Positions 33,035 through 42,143 of a stretch of 57,245 nucleotides of DNA are shown here, piece after piece. The notes under the pieces were generated by a model that saw only the letters and a program-made list of their open reading frames with translations, did not search any database and was not told the DNA's origin. Location: contig NZ_DGUN01000005.1 of NCBI RefSeq assembly GCF_002395745.1, positions 1 through 57,245 of the forward strand, in the 5' to 3' direction. The position numbers and the translations under genes are program-made. How positions within the stretch are numbered: the stretch's first letter is position 1; each line of letters opens with the position of its first letter. The stretch is from Fibrobacter sp. UBA4309. Its GTDB lineage: Bacteria; Fibrobacterota; Fibrobacteria; Fibrobacterales; Fibrobacteraceae.

Positions 33035-35257
33035 ATGAATATGAAAATGAAAAGATCTTTGTTTGCCCTCCTTGCAGCGACGGTAGCTAGTGCAGCTTCC
33101 CCGGTAGTTGACAACCAGAACTTGTTGGAAAGCAAGGTGGATTCCATTAACGCCAAGCGCGGCGTTGAAATCGGCGGTTCTATCCGTGGTGTTGCCGAAG
33201 CGTCCTATTTCGATACGGACCAGGATGCGCACGTGGCTAAGATGATGCCCGATGTCGAGAAGGACGAGTTTGTCACCGCCGACCTGGACTTCCATTTCCG
33301 CCCGTACGAATCTGTCCGCGCCAACGCGACGTTGCGCCTCGAAGCCGGCATGCAGGAATACTTCGCCTCTGCGGCGAAGAGCATCTCGGTCGCCTGGATC
33401 AATGTCGAGGGCAACATCGGCAAGTCCTTCTACTGGATTGTCGGTGACTTCCGCCAGCAGTACACGCCGCTCACGTTGTTCCTGCCCTCGGTCGACATCA
33501 TGTACGAACCGCTGGTATTCGAACGTCAGCGTCACATGGCCCAGAAGTCCCAGTTCATCGAAGGTAACCAGAGGAACCTTCAGGGTGTGAACCTCCAGTT
33601 CCGCACGATGCCGAACGCGAACATCGGAGAAATCCGTGCCGAAGCCTTGATGGCCCGCCTGAACCGCACCGCCGTGCTCGACTTCTCCGGTGCCGAAGGC
33701 AACATCATGACGAACACGCCCGTGTCCGGCGCCTCGCAGGCTTCGAACATGGACAAGTGGCTCGCCGCCGGTAACTTCGAAATCCTTCCCATGAACCGCA
33801 ACCTCTACGCGGGCGCTACGGGAATGTTCATCTTCGACGACGAGGAATCTTTCTCTTACACGGAACGTCACCCGGGTGGAAACCGTCTGGAAGACTACGT
33901 CCGTGAACCGATCAACCCCTACGACATGGATGCCCAGCAGACGATGGTCGTGAGCGGCCGCGTCGGTGGCGACATTGCCGGGTTCCTGGGTAACAAGAAC
34001 CTCACGCTCGATGCCGTTGCCGAAATCGCGATGTCCAACGACAAGGTCTACACGCATACGCCGACCTATCAGACGGATGAAGCCGGAAACGTCGTACTTG
34101 ACGCCGAAGGCGCTCCGGTCCGTGGCGAAGACATTGTCGAAGACTCCAAGGATGCGGGCATTGCCATCTTGGCTACCGTCAACGCCGGCTACAAGGCGAA
34201 CTCCTGGGGCGTGAATCTCGTCGCTAATGTCATCCGTAACGACAGCGCCTGGTTCAACAACGCCGCCCAGTCCCCGAGCTTCTTCGCTCAGCGTATTCTC
34301 AATAGCGACCTGGACGGTAACACTGTGAAGTTCGGCGTGAATTCTCCGCTCTACAGCACGTTCGGCGCTCTCTACAGCTTTGCTCCGAAGTTCTCTCCGG
34401 TGTCCCGCCTGCTCGGTACCGATGACGGCGCCTTCGATGGTGTCGGCCAGTCGGAAAGCTACAACATTGCAAACTACAACAAGAATTCCTGGACCACGAA
34501 CGTTTACGGCAGAAGCCAGTTGGTCCTGCTCGAAAAGCTCATGGATCCGTCTCTCCAGATGGCCCTCCCGAACGGCCTTGCCACGAGCAACCGCGTCGGT
34601 GGACAGGGAACCCTCACGGCGAACTTCAAGGAGTTTGCCGAAGTCCAGGGCCTCGTGACGGTCCTGTCGCAGGTTTCTCCTGTGCTGGGATTCTCCTCCG
34701 TGAAGTTCATGGAATACGGTGGCGGCGCGAAGGCCGACATCTTCAAGGCGATCGGATTCTCCAAGCCGCTCGAACTCTCCGGTTCTTACAAGCATTCCGA
34801 ACGTAAGGCCGAACTGGAAGGCGGTGCCGGGACTGGCGAACTGAAGAGCGACTTCATCAATGCCGGTTTCTATGCCCAGTACCTGCCGCGTCTCGGTGTT
34901 ACCGCCGGCCTGCAGATGGTGAATACGGAATATAACGATGTCCAGGCGGCTTTGAGCGGCCTTGTCGTTCCGATGCTCAAGAGCAAGCAGATGCAGTGGA
35001 TGGTCGGTCTCGACTACGCCATCGAAAAGAATGCCTGGCTCGCCATTAACTTCGGTATCATCTCGGTGACTAACGAATACAATTCCAGCGCCCTGGTGGC
35101 TGCCGCCGCCGCTGGCGAACCGGTTCAGACCGGAACGGTGGCAGGAGGTGTCTATAACATCCCCGACTACTACGATGTGAGTAAGGATAAATCTGGGAAA
35201 TACAAGAATGAATTTACCCAGACCATTATCGAAGCTTCCCTTAATGTGGAATTTTAA
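33035..35257 (+). CDS. Large outer-membrane beta-barrel protein 2 of three paralogs
   Basis: 740 aa. Signal peptide 1-21, then LLESKVDSINAKRG (about 30-43), a short coiled-coil-like start shared with the next protein. Shared motifs are YTPLTLFLPSVDIMYEP (about 148-164) and DPSLQMALPNGLATSNR (about 505-522). Barrel strands run to the end, which reads ASLNVEF with terminal Phe. Strongest similarity is to the following gene, indicating a tandem duplication. It starts behind GAGGGGG, 16 bases after the previous stop. An extended structure with many charged loops (for example DEAGNVVLDAEGAPVRGED) suggests surface-exposed loops. No known family is recognised. Confidence 0.8.
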   Translation: MNMKMKRSLFALLAATVASAASPVVDNQNLLESKVDSINAKRGVEIGGSIRGVAEASYFDTDQDAHVAKMMPDVEKDEFVTADLDFHFRPYESVRANATLRLEAGMQEYFASAAKSISVAWINVEGNIGKSFYWIVGDFRQQYTPLTLFLPSVDIMYEPLVFERQRHMAQKSQFIEGNQRNLQGVNLQFRTMPNANIGEIRAEALMARLNRTAVLDFSGAEGNIMTNTPVSGASQASNMDKWLAAGNFEILPMNRNLYAGATGMFIFDDEESFSYTERHPGGNRLEDYVREPINPYDMDAQQTMVVSGRVGGDIAGFLGNKNLTLDAVAEIAMSNDKVYTHTPTYQTDEAGNVVLDAEGAPVRGEDIVEDSKDAGIAILATVNAGYKANSWGVNLVANVIRNDSAWFNNAAQSPSFFAQRILNSDLDGNTVKFGVNSPLYSTFGALYSFAPKFSPVSRLLGTDDGAFDGVGQSESYNIANYNKNSWTTNVYGRSQLVLLEKLMDPSLQMALPNGLATSNRVGGQGTLTANFKEFAEVQGLVTVLSQVSPVLGFSSVKFMEYGGGAKADIFKAIGFSKPLELSGSYKHSERKAELEGGAGTGELKSDFINAGFYAQYLPRLGVTAGLQMVNTEYNDVQAALSGLVVPMLKSKQMQWMVGLDYAIEKNAWLAINFGIISVTNEYNSSALVAAAAAGEPVQTGTVAGGVYNIPDYYDVSKDKSGKYKNEFTQTIIEASLNVEF

Positions 35258-35272
35258 TGGGAGGATGCTAGC

Positions 35273-37465
35273 ATGAATTTCAATATGAAAAATCGCACAA
35301 TCGCTCTCGCTTCTGCCCTCCTGTTCTCTGCGGCCTCGGCTTTTGCCGCGCAGGATTCCGTTGTCCAGGAACAGAAATCGCTTTTGGAAAAGTTGGATTC
35401 CCTGAATGCCGCCGTGCTCGGCCTCAAGCTGAACGGTACCGCCAAGGCGGGCGCCGTCGCTTCCCTGGCCAAGTCCGACCAGTTCAGCGATGATTCCCCG
35501 ACGCACGAAACTCAGGCCTACACCGACGTGAACCTGCTCTTGACCGCTCGCCCGAGCAGCGAGACCATGGTTTCCTTGCAGCTCCGTCTGCACAAGGACT
35601 GGCAGAGTGGCTTTGACGAGAACAACAACCCGGTCATCGGCCACTGGTTCAGCTACGACGGAACGATCCTGAACAAGCATCTCGACTTCAACTTGGGTTA
35701 CATGCGTGTCGGGTTCACTCCGCTCACCCTTTTCGCCCCGCAGCCGTTCCTGTTGCAGGAACCGGAAATCTTCGCCCAGGAACGCGTAGAGGCCCTTGCC
35801 CAGCGTAACCTTGATACGACTTCCCGCCGTTTGCTGCAGGGTATCAATGCCGACTACCATAGTGGCAAGCTTGGTATGGTCAGCGATATCCATGCCCAGT
35901 TGACGGGCGCTCGTCTCCGCAATACCGCGAAGAAGACCGACCAGCTGTTCTTCGATTTCGACTGGTCTGACCGCTACTTCTATGGCGCCCGCCTGGGAGT
36001 CGGCCTCTTCGGAGCCAATGTCGGCGTGAACTATACGGATGTTTTCGACCGTACGCTTAGCCGCGAATCGCACAAGCTCGAAAACGGCGACACGGTTTAC
36101 TACGAAGACAACTCCATCCTGTCTTTTGAACTCGGTTTCGATTCCAGGAGCGTCTTGCCCACCTTGCCGCTCACCTTCGGCTTGAACGGTGAATTCGCCA
36201 TGTCCAAGTGGACCGCCGAGATGGAATACTACGCCGCGAACAAGAAGAACATGTACACTATCGCGGAAGGTTCCTATATCGATGCCGATGGCAACCAGGC
36301 CACGACTGTCTACGTGAGCACGGCTCCGCAGCCGGGAGACACCGAATACAAGGAAGATGTCGGCGAAGACAAGGGCAAGAGCTTCTACGTGACTCCGTAC
36401 GTCAAGGTCTCTCTTGCGAACATCGATGCCGAATTGAAGGCCACCTACCTCCAGACCGAAAAGGAATTCTGGTCCGAAATGGCGTCTGCCCCGAACTTCC
36501 GTGGCGGCTCTGTCATCTTGAACTCGAACGCCCTTTACAGCAACGAGATTTACTCCTCTGCCATCGCCGCGTTCGGCATGTCCAGTCTTGAAAATCTCTA
36601 CATGGCGGTATACAACTCCAATCCGCTCAACATTACGAACATCATGACTTCGCAGTCCTTGGTGAACGCGCTTTCTAACCAGGACGAATCCCAGTACCTC
36701 TACTCCAAGCTCTACAACAACTACAAGAACGCCCACTTCTACCGCAACGGTTACGATGCCGGTACTATCAAGCGCCTGGAGCTGGAAGAAGCCGTGTACA
36801 CTCTCGATCCGTCCGTGAACATGGCTCTCCCGTTCGGCCTGGCCACGCCTGACCGCAAGGGCTTCAACGCCTCGCTCACTGCTACCTGGAACGACGCCGT
36901 TACCGTGGATGCCTACTTTGCTCAGATCAAGCAGGAAGCTGCCGGTATCGATGCCGACGGCAACGAAATCGCAAATACCTATACGGAATTCGCCGTGGGC
37001 GGTAGCGTGGATATTGGCCGCTTTGTCAATATCGGCCGCAAGATCCTTCTCCAGGGTTCTTATGACCACTCCTCCGAAGACAACTTCCTGAAGCGCTCCG
37101 GCGACCGCATCATGGCCGGTCTCTCTGCCGACGTCTGGGGTCCGATTGCCTTCCAGGCCGGCATCCAGATGGCCAACAAGAAGTTCGACAACGAACTCTG
37201 GATTACCGAGTTCGCCTCTATTACCAAGGTCGACGAAATGTTCCTGCTGGCCGGTCCCAAGGTCCGTATCGCCCCGAATTCTTACCTGACGGTGCAGTAC
37301 GGCATGCTGAACGACAAGATGTCCCTGAATACCAAGGTTCCGTCCCTCAATGCCGATGGCACTCCGGCAGTGGATGTAGAAGGCAACGCTGTCTATTCTG
37401 CCCAGCCGGATGAACTTTCTATCAATAAGAACGTTATTGTTGCCGACGTAACGGTAAATTTCTAA
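35273..37465 (+). CDS. Large outer-membrane beta-barrel protein 3 of three paralogs
   Basis: 730 aa. Signal peptide 1-26 (ASAFAAQ), then EQKSLLEKLDSLNAAV, the counterpart of the DSINA motif in the two preceding proteins. It shares FTPLTLFAPQPF and DPSVNMALPFGLATPDR with paralog 2. Strands such as HLDFNLGYMRVGFTPL and NSYLTVQYGMLNDKM are barrel-like, and the last residues VTVNF give the terminal Phe. The start is supported by GGGAGG. The order and 13-19-base spacing of the whole cluster point to one mRNA and probably one complex. Long non-repetitive loops (about 295-370) could face the substrate. Confidence 0.8.
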   Translation: MNFNMKNRTIALASALLFSAASAFAAQDSVVQEQKSLLEKLDSLNAAVLGLKLNGTAKAGAVASLAKSDQFSDDSPTHETQAYTDVNLLLTARPSSETMVSLQLRLHKDWQSGFDENNNPVIGHWFSYDGTILNKHLDFNLGYMRVGFTPLTLFAPQPFLLQEPEIFAQERVEALAQRNLDTTSRRLLQGINADYHSGKLGMVSDIHAQLTGARLRNTAKKTDQLFFDFDWSDRYFYGARLGVGLFGANVGVNYTDVFDRTLSRESHKLENGDTVYYEDNSILSFELGFDSRSVLPTLPLTFGLNGEFAMSKWTAEMEYYAANKKNMYTIAEGSYIDADGNQATTVYVSTAPQPGDTEYKEDVGEDKGKSFYVTPYVKVSLANIDAELKATYLQTEKEFWSEMASAPNFRGGSVILNSNALYSNEIYSSAIAAFGMSSLENLYMAVYNSNPLNITNIMTSQSLVNALSNQDESQYLYSKLYNNYKNAHFYRNGYDAGTIKRLELEEAVYTLDPSVNMALPFGLATPDRKGFNASLTATWNDAVTVDAYFAQIKQEAAGIDADGNEIANTYTEFAVGGSVDIGRFVNIGRKILLQGSYDHSSEDNFLKRSGDRIMAGLSADVWGPIAFQAGIQMANKKFDNELWITEFASITKVDEMFLLAGPKVRIAPNSYLTVQYGMLNDKMSLNTKVPSLNADGTPAVDVEGNAVYSAQPDELSINKNVIVADVTVNF

Positions 37466-37477
37466 GAGGTGCGCAAA

Positions 37478-38365
37478 ATGAAACTTCTTAATAAATTCCT
37501 GATTTCAATCGCTGCCGTGTCGCTTGTCGCCTGCTCTTCGATGGATGTCGAAGATTCCGAAGCTATCGCAGAAAACTTCCCGGATGATTTTAGCGGCGCC
37601 GAGTATATGGAGCTCCACCCGGAGCTGGTCAGCTTGCAGATCCGCAATTACATTGCGGGCTACAATGACGAAGTGAAGGCCTCCCTCTCGGCAGAAGCCA
37701 TTGCCGAAGACGCCCAGGCTTTTGTCGACGATACCGTCCAGTTGCGCAAGATCTATGCAAATCCCTATTATGGCGGATTTGGTGATGATCGCTGGGTTGA
37801 GGCGTTCAAGCCGATAGACACCATCGCGGTGACGTGCAAGACGGCAAACGTGTTCACCCAGTTGAACATGAAGCAGGTTTCCGGTGAAGACACGACCGAC
37901 ATCAAGGTCATCGCCCCGATTACTGTCGTGAAGGATGCTGACGACACGAACAAGATTGTCAAGGTGACCGGTATGACGGATTCGGCGGCAACCGAACCCG
38001 AAACATTCGAGCTGAACGACACTCTGTTCCTCCTCAGCGGAAAGAACATGGGTACTTCGAAGACGGATACCGTGAGCTGTGATACGACACACGGTGAAAA
38101 GCCGGGTGCCCTCAAGACTCTTGACGTGAACTACCTGAAGAACTTCAATATCGTGGACACCAAGAACGACTTGGCCAAGATCGAGAGCATTCCTTTAGAC
38201 ACTTTCGCCATTAGTCTCCAGTATGTAGTCTTTGGCGAAGCAAACGGATGGGCCTACCGCAAGTGCAAGGATTCCGAAATGGATAATCCTGTGATTACCG
38301 AGGAATATCCCGTGTCGAAACGCTATTGTGCCGATGCTGCCGGCAATGCCCGTGAAATTAAGTAA
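37478..38365 (+). CDS. Lipoprotein of the barrel operon, unknown function
   Basis: 295 aa from the ATG behind GAGGTGCGCAAA; a GTG three codons upstream is less likely. Lipoprotein signal with SLVAC (Cys 19). The N-terminal part is acidic (DVEDSEAIAENFPDDF) and helical-looking (AEAIAEDAQAFVDDTVQL). The rest seems beta-rich with several Cys (AVTCKTANVFTQL, VSCDTTHGEKPG, RKCKDSE, RYCADAAG). It has no recognisable enzyme motif. In this operon it could be the lipid-anchored partner of the barrels, comparable in position, not in sequence, to the surface lipoproteins of Sus systems. Confidence 0.7.
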   Translation: MKLLNKFLISIAAVSLVACSSMDVEDSEAIAENFPDDFSGAEYMELHPELVSLQIRNYIAGYNDEVKASLSAEAIAEDAQAFVDDTVQLRKIYANPYYGGFGDDRWVEAFKPIDTIAVTCKTANVFTQLNMKQVSGEDTTDIKVIAPITVVKDADDTNKIVKVTGMTDSAATEPETFELNDTLFLLSGKNMGTSKTDTVSCDTTHGEKPGALKTLDVNYLKNFNIVDTKNDLAKIESIPLDTFAISLQYVVFGEANGWAYRKCKDSEMDNPVITEEYPVSKRYCADAAGNAREIK

Positions 38366-38377
38366 GGCGAGGATTTT

Positions 38378-39433
38378 ATGAATATCAAATCAATTGCATT
38401 GTCCTTGACGCTGAGCTTTGTCGCCGCCCAGGCTGCGGCCGACAAGGTTGTCGGTTATTATCCCTATTGGAGCCAGTATTCCCAGTTCTATCCGAAGGAT
38501 ATCCGCTACAATATGGTGACCAATGTTCACTATTCGTTCATCGCCCCCGCTGAAGACGGCTCGCTTGCCTTTGCCGACGAAAACGATGCGACGAATTTCA
38601 AGACGCTTGTCGACTTGACCAAGGAAAACGGGGTCAAGCTGATCGTGGGTGTCGGCGGTATGGAAAACGAGGGAGCCCTCAAGGCGATCGCCTCTTCTGA
38701 CGAACTGCTCCCCACGTTTGTCTCGAACGTTTCTAACTGGCTTTCGGCCAATGGCGGCGACGGCATTGAACTCGACTGGCAGAACCTTACTGCCGAAGAC
38801 GCCGAGCTCTATGCGAAGATGCTCAATGCCCTCATTGACGGCCTTTCCAACTACACGGTGACCGCGGTAATCTACCCGGCGGTCGGCATGGACGCCTACA
38901 AGGCCGAAGCGCTCAACCGCGCCGCCTATGTGGACGTGTTCATGACGGACCTCATGACGGAAGAATCTTCTACGGTCGTCCCGAACCAGGGCGCCGTCTC
39001 TGTCCAGGAAACGCTGGAACAGGTCGCTGCGGCCGGTGTCCAGAAAGATCTCCTGGTGCCGGTGGTGTTCCTCTACGGCAAGTCCTGGATGGGCGCCAAG
39101 GGCCTCGGCTCTGCCCATCAGGGAACCGGCAGCGGTAACGAAGGCTACCTTTCCTATGCGGAACTCATGGGCAAGTTCGATTCTCCCGAATACACGGTGA
39201 CGTTCGATGAAGCTTCCAAGTCCGAAGTGGCCGTGAGCGATGCCGAAACCATCGTGTTCATGGGTATTCCTTCCGTGAAGGCTGTCGCCGAATACGTGAA
39301 GGGCGAAGGAATGTCCGGCGTGGCCGTCTATGACCTCTCCCAGGACTTCCACGAACCGATCGTCTCCCTGCTGGTGACCATCGGCCTGCAGCTCCGCCCG
39401 GAAGTGAACTACAAGGCTTCCAAGAAGAAGTAA
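38378..39433 (+). CDS. GH18-fold protein with a disrupted catalytic motif, last gene of the barrel operon
   Basis: 351 aa. Signal peptide 1-21 (AQAAADK). The fold follows GH18 chitinases: VVGYYPYWSQYSQF at strand 1, VHYSFIAPAEDGS, VKLIVGVGGMENEGA (the SxGG-like strand 3), and the strand-4 motif. That motif should read DxxDxDxE but here is DGIELDWQ (128-135). The middle Asp is Glu and the catalytic Glu is Gln 135 (codon CAG at 38780). Hydrolysis by the normal GH18 mechanism is therefore unlikely; a glycan-binding lectin-like role, as in chi-lectins, is more likely. The ribosome-binding site GCGAGG precedes the ATG. A terminator follows, closing the operon. Confidence 0.82.
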   Translation: MNIKSIALSLTLSFVAAQAAADKVVGYYPYWSQYSQFYPKDIRYNMVTNVHYSFIAPAEDGSLAFADENDATNFKTLVDLTKENGVKLIVGVGGMENEGALKAIASSDELLPTFVSNVSNWLSANGGDGIELDWQNLTAEDAELYAKMLNALIDGLSNYTVTAVIYPAVGMDAYKAEALNRAAYVDVFMTDLMTEESSTVVPNQGAVSVQETLEQVAAAGVQKDLLVPVVFLYGKSWMGAKGLGSAHQGTGSGNEGYLSYAELMGKFDSPEYTVTFDEASKSEVAVSDAETIVFMGIPSVKAVAEYVKGEGMSGVAVYDLSQDFHEPIVSLLVTIGLQLRPEVNYKASKKK

Positions 39434-39459
39434 ACCTTCTTCTTTAGCTTAAAAGAATT

Positions 39460-39485
39460 GCCCCGAGCCGTGCTCGGGGCTTTTT
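39460..39485 (+). terminator. Rho-independent terminator of the barrel operon
   Basis: 8-bp stem GCCCCGAG / CTCGGGGC with a 5-base loop, followed by five T. Confidence 0.9.
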
Positions 39486-39506
39486 GTCATTCTTGAGGAC
39501 CTTGGG

Positions 39507-39749
39507 CTAATATCGAACCCATTCGCAGGAGAAATAGCCGGCGGAACCGTGGTCGTACTTTTGGCAGCCTTCCTCGTTGCGTATTGAACTTGCTGTGGAA
39601 TTCATGTCGCTGACATTTACGTAAGGGGATTTGGATGTGCACTGACAGGATCCACTGTCGGCCTTTGTTGATGAATTGTCGTCACTGCAGGCAACCATTG
39701 CTGAAGTGCAGACTATCATGGCTGCTAGCATAATTATTTTCTTTGTCAT
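39507..39749 (-). CDS. Small secreted lipoprotein, unknown function
   Basis: 80 aa. Lipoprotein signal with SAMVAC (Cys 21) followed by SDDNSS. The mature part is short and holds four further Cys (SCQCTSKSP, EEGCQKYD, FSCEWVRY). The ribosome-binding site AAGGAGA precedes the ATG. It lies between the barrel operon and a GH5 gene, transcribed leftward alone. No family recognised. Confidence 0.65.
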   Translation of the reverse strand: MTKKIIMLAAMIVCTSAMVACSDDNSSTKADSGSCQCTSKSPYVNVSDMNSTASSIRNEEGCQKYDHGSAGYFSCEWVRY

Positions 39750-39788
39750 ATAGAGTCTCCTTCTGTTGGTATAACGAATAATAAAAAA

Positions 39789-39813
39789 AAGCCGGCTGTA
39801 CGCCGGCGTTTTT
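39789..39813 (-). terminator. Terminator of the leftward GH5 gene (bidirectional)
   Basis: Stem GCCGGC / GCCGGC around a short loop, extended by outer A-T pairs. T-rich runs lie on both sides; read leftward it has eight T and lies 20 bases past the GH5 stop. Confidence 0.88.
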
Positions 39814-39828
39814 ATAATGCTTTGTCGC

Positions 39829-42063
39829 TTATTTGTTGAACTTTATCGTAGCCTTCTGGCTGCCCATGTTCATCATGGCGATGTAGCTGCCGGCCTTGAG
39901 GCCCTGGAGCGAGACCCAGCTGGAACCCGCGTTCACGTTCACGGACTTGGAAAGTATTTCCTTGCCGTTCACGTCGAAGACGGAGACGCTGGCCGTGCCC
40001 TTCATGCCAGAGACAATCGAGAGCCCGTCCTTGACGAACTTGAGGGTGATGCCGTTAGCGACAGTCTTCATGACGGGGATGTCCATTTCCTTCACGTTGA
40101 CGGCCTGGGCGCTATCGCCCACGATGACCTGGATGGTCTTTGTCAGGGCGTCCAGCACGTCAGTTTCTTCGGCAGTGGCCTTGACGTAAATGATGGCGTT
40201 CTGGTAGCCGCCAACGAAGCTCGTTCCCGAAACGCTGAGGTAGGGGGTGGAGGCTTCGTAATTCTTTCCGTCGGTATTGAAGGTGTACGTAATCGGAGTG
40301 CCGAGCAGGGTCTTTTCGGGAGCGGTTCCCGTTGCAGAGGTGCCGCCTCCGGTCAGGTACTGGTTCGTAAACTTGTTGGTAATCTTGTTCTCGCCCTTGC
40401 GGTAGGTCACCGTGATGGTGTCGTTCATGGCCCTGTAGCCGGTAACTGCGGGGGCCGTAGCCACGATCTTTGCGTCACCGAAGGACTTGAAGTGGTACAT
40501 GATGGTAGTGCTCGCTTCCCTCTGCGAGGTGGAGCAGTAGGTAGTGTTCTTGCAGGCGACCGTCTTCACGTCGACGATGTCCGGGTTGAGGGACTTGATG
40601 GTGTAGGTCGAACCTTCGAGAGTTTTCTTTTCCGTGCCGAGAGTCCATTCGAACGTCTTGGTGGAGGAGTTCGTCTTGGAGAAGTCCGCACCGCGGCCGA
40701 TAGAGCAGGGGTGGGTCTCCGCATCGTTGTAACGGCAGTACATGTCGACGAAGTTCGTGATGGTCTGGCCGGCGACGCCCTGGATGGTCACGACGCTCTG
40801 GCTTCCGTCGCTGCCCGTGAGGATGGAGAAACCGGCACCCTTGATGGTGAGAGTCCCGCCGGATACGGTGACGACGTTTTCGTTGCTGGAGGTATAGGTA
40901 CAACCGGACTTGAGGACGTTGCTCACCTGGCCGTCAGTTTCCTTGGCGTAGGCGGGCTTGAAGGCGCAGTTGCCGGTGTTCTTGCCCTTGGTGAGGGAAT
41001 CCGGCCAGGAATGGGCGTACTTGGTAAGGTAGCTCTTGACCAGGCTGCCGGAGGTGCTGTATTTCGCATTGGCAAGCAGGCCCTGGGAAGAAAGTTCTTC
41101 GCTGCCTTCGAACATGCCGGAGGTTTCCTTGCCGTTCGTCTGGCGCAAGCTCCAGTTGCAGTTGCTGATCTTGTTCTGCTCCATGAAATTCATCCAGTCG
41201 CTCGTGGCGCCCTGGTCGGCGCTACCGGCGCCGTCGGCATTGACGGTACCCCATTCGGTGATGAACACCGGGCTGCCGCTGTTCTTGGCCGCCGTGATGC
41301 GGCTGCCAAAACTACCCACCTTATGCGTGCCTGCATAGAAGTGGAATACGTAACCGATATTCGTCCCGTTCACGCCGCCATATTGGGTAAGCTGCGACCA
41401 GCTCGGCGTACCCACGAGCACCAGGTTCTGCGTGTTCTTGCGGATTTCGCCCGTAATGGCGTTTGCGTAGCTCTGGATGGTGCCCCAGCCGGTATTGACG
41501 GGCTCGTTGTAGATTTCGTAGATGACGTTCGGGACGTCCTTGTACTTGGCAGAAACGGTCGAGAAGAAAGTCTTGGCCATCGACTGCTCGTATTCGGCGC
41601 GGTGGCTGTGCCAGTCGATGATGATGTAGACGTCGTTCTCGATGGCTGCCTCGACCATCTTGTCGACGATGGCCATGTAGCTCTCGGGAGCGGTCGCGTA
41701 GGAGTAACCATGGAACAGGGAGTCGGCGGAATCAACGCAACCGTTGGATTTCTGGCTCGTGCTGGAATAGCAGGTGATGCCCATGGCAAAGCGGAACACG
41801 TCGATTTTCAGGTTGTCGACTGCCCAGGAAATGACGTCCTTCTTGTAATACGGAAGACCCGTGGCGTCGGACCAGAACAGGCTCATGCCGCGGAGCATCG
41901 CTTCCTGGTTGTTCTTGGCGCCGATAATCTTGCCGCCACTCGTATGGATGGCGCCGTAATAGCTGACCGGACCGATTTTCTTGGGTACGGCATCGACGGC
42001 CCCGGCGAATGCCGGCAGGGTCGCAAAGGCCAGAAGGCAGGGAATCAGTTTTTTGAGTTTCAT
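39829..42063 (-). CDS. Secreted multidomain GH5 endoglucanase with C-terminal sorting-type domain
   Basis: 744 aa. Signal peptide 1-20, GH5 catalytic domain of the subfamily-2 type (about 25-340), then roughly 330 residues of beta-rich domains and a C-terminal domain. Catalytic Glu residues are E187 in IYEIYNEPVN and E270 in PVFITEWGTVN. GMSLFWSDA and IIIDWHSH are further family marks. The middle contains Ig-like or bacterial-Ig units (ENVVTVSGGTLTIKG, NPDIVDVKTVAC). The end reads VSVFDVNGKEILSKSV, LKAGSYIAMMNM, ATIKFNK, a sorting-type domain. Expected to cleave cellulose outside the cell. It is leftward, 80 bases behind the GH8 gene, probably with its own promoter. Confidence 0.92.
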   Translation of the reverse strand: MKLKKLIPCLLAFATLPAFAGAVDAVPKKIGPVSYYGAIHTSGGKIIGAKNNQEAMLRGMSLFWSDATGLPYYKKDVISWAVDNLKIDVFRFAMGITCYSSTSQKSNGCVDSADSLFHGYSYATAPESYMAIVDKMVEAAIENDVYIIIDWHSHRAEYEQSMAKTFFSTVSAKYKDVPNVIYEIYNEPVNTGWGTIQSYANAITGEIRKNTQNLVLVGTPSWSQLTQYGGVNGTNIGYVFHFYAGTHKVGSFGSRITAAKNSGSPVFITEWGTVNADGAGSADQGATSDWMNFMEQNKISNCNWSLRQTNGKETSGMFEGSEELSSQGLLANAKYSTSGSLVKSYLTKYAHSWPDSLTKGKNTGNCAFKPAYAKETDGQVSNVLKSGCTYTSSNENVVTVSGGTLTIKGAGFSILTGSDGSQSVVTIQGVAGQTITNFVDMYCRYNDAETHPCSIGRGADFSKTNSSTKTFEWTLGTEKKTLEGSTYTIKSLNPDIVDVKTVACKNTTYCSTSQREASTTIMYHFKSFGDAKIVATAPAVTGYRAMNDTITVTYRKGENKITNKFTNQYLTGGGTSATGTAPEKTLLGTPITYTFNTDGKNYEASTPYLSVSGTSFVGGYQNAIIYVKATAEETDVLDALTKTIQVIVGDSAQAVNVKEMDIPVMKTVANGITLKFVKDGLSIVSGMKGTASVSVFDVNGKEILSKSVNVNAGSSWVSLQGLKAGSYIAMMNMGSQKATIKFNK

Positions 42064-42143
42064 AAGCTTATCCTGGATAATTTTCTCTTTCTAAAAGTAA
42101 TTATACATATATGAAATTATTCCACACAATCCCTTAAATCTGT

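Noticed and set aside
30667..33156. An 829-codon minus-strand open frame opposite barrel 1
   Set aside because: Same reason: antisense shadow of a real gene with signal peptide and terminal Phe.
33029..37069. A 1346-codon open frame on the minus strand opposite barrels 2 and 3
   Set aside because: It is a mirror of biased codon use in the two real genes. It has no ribosome-binding site, and its translation is low-complexity (Val/Gly/His/Arg-rich). The plus-strand genes have signal peptides, spacing and ribosome-binding sites.
29985..39433. A SusC/SusD polysaccharide utilisation locus
   Set aside because: The barrel proteins show no TonB-dependent plug domain or TonB box, and the lipoprotein does not resemble SusD.
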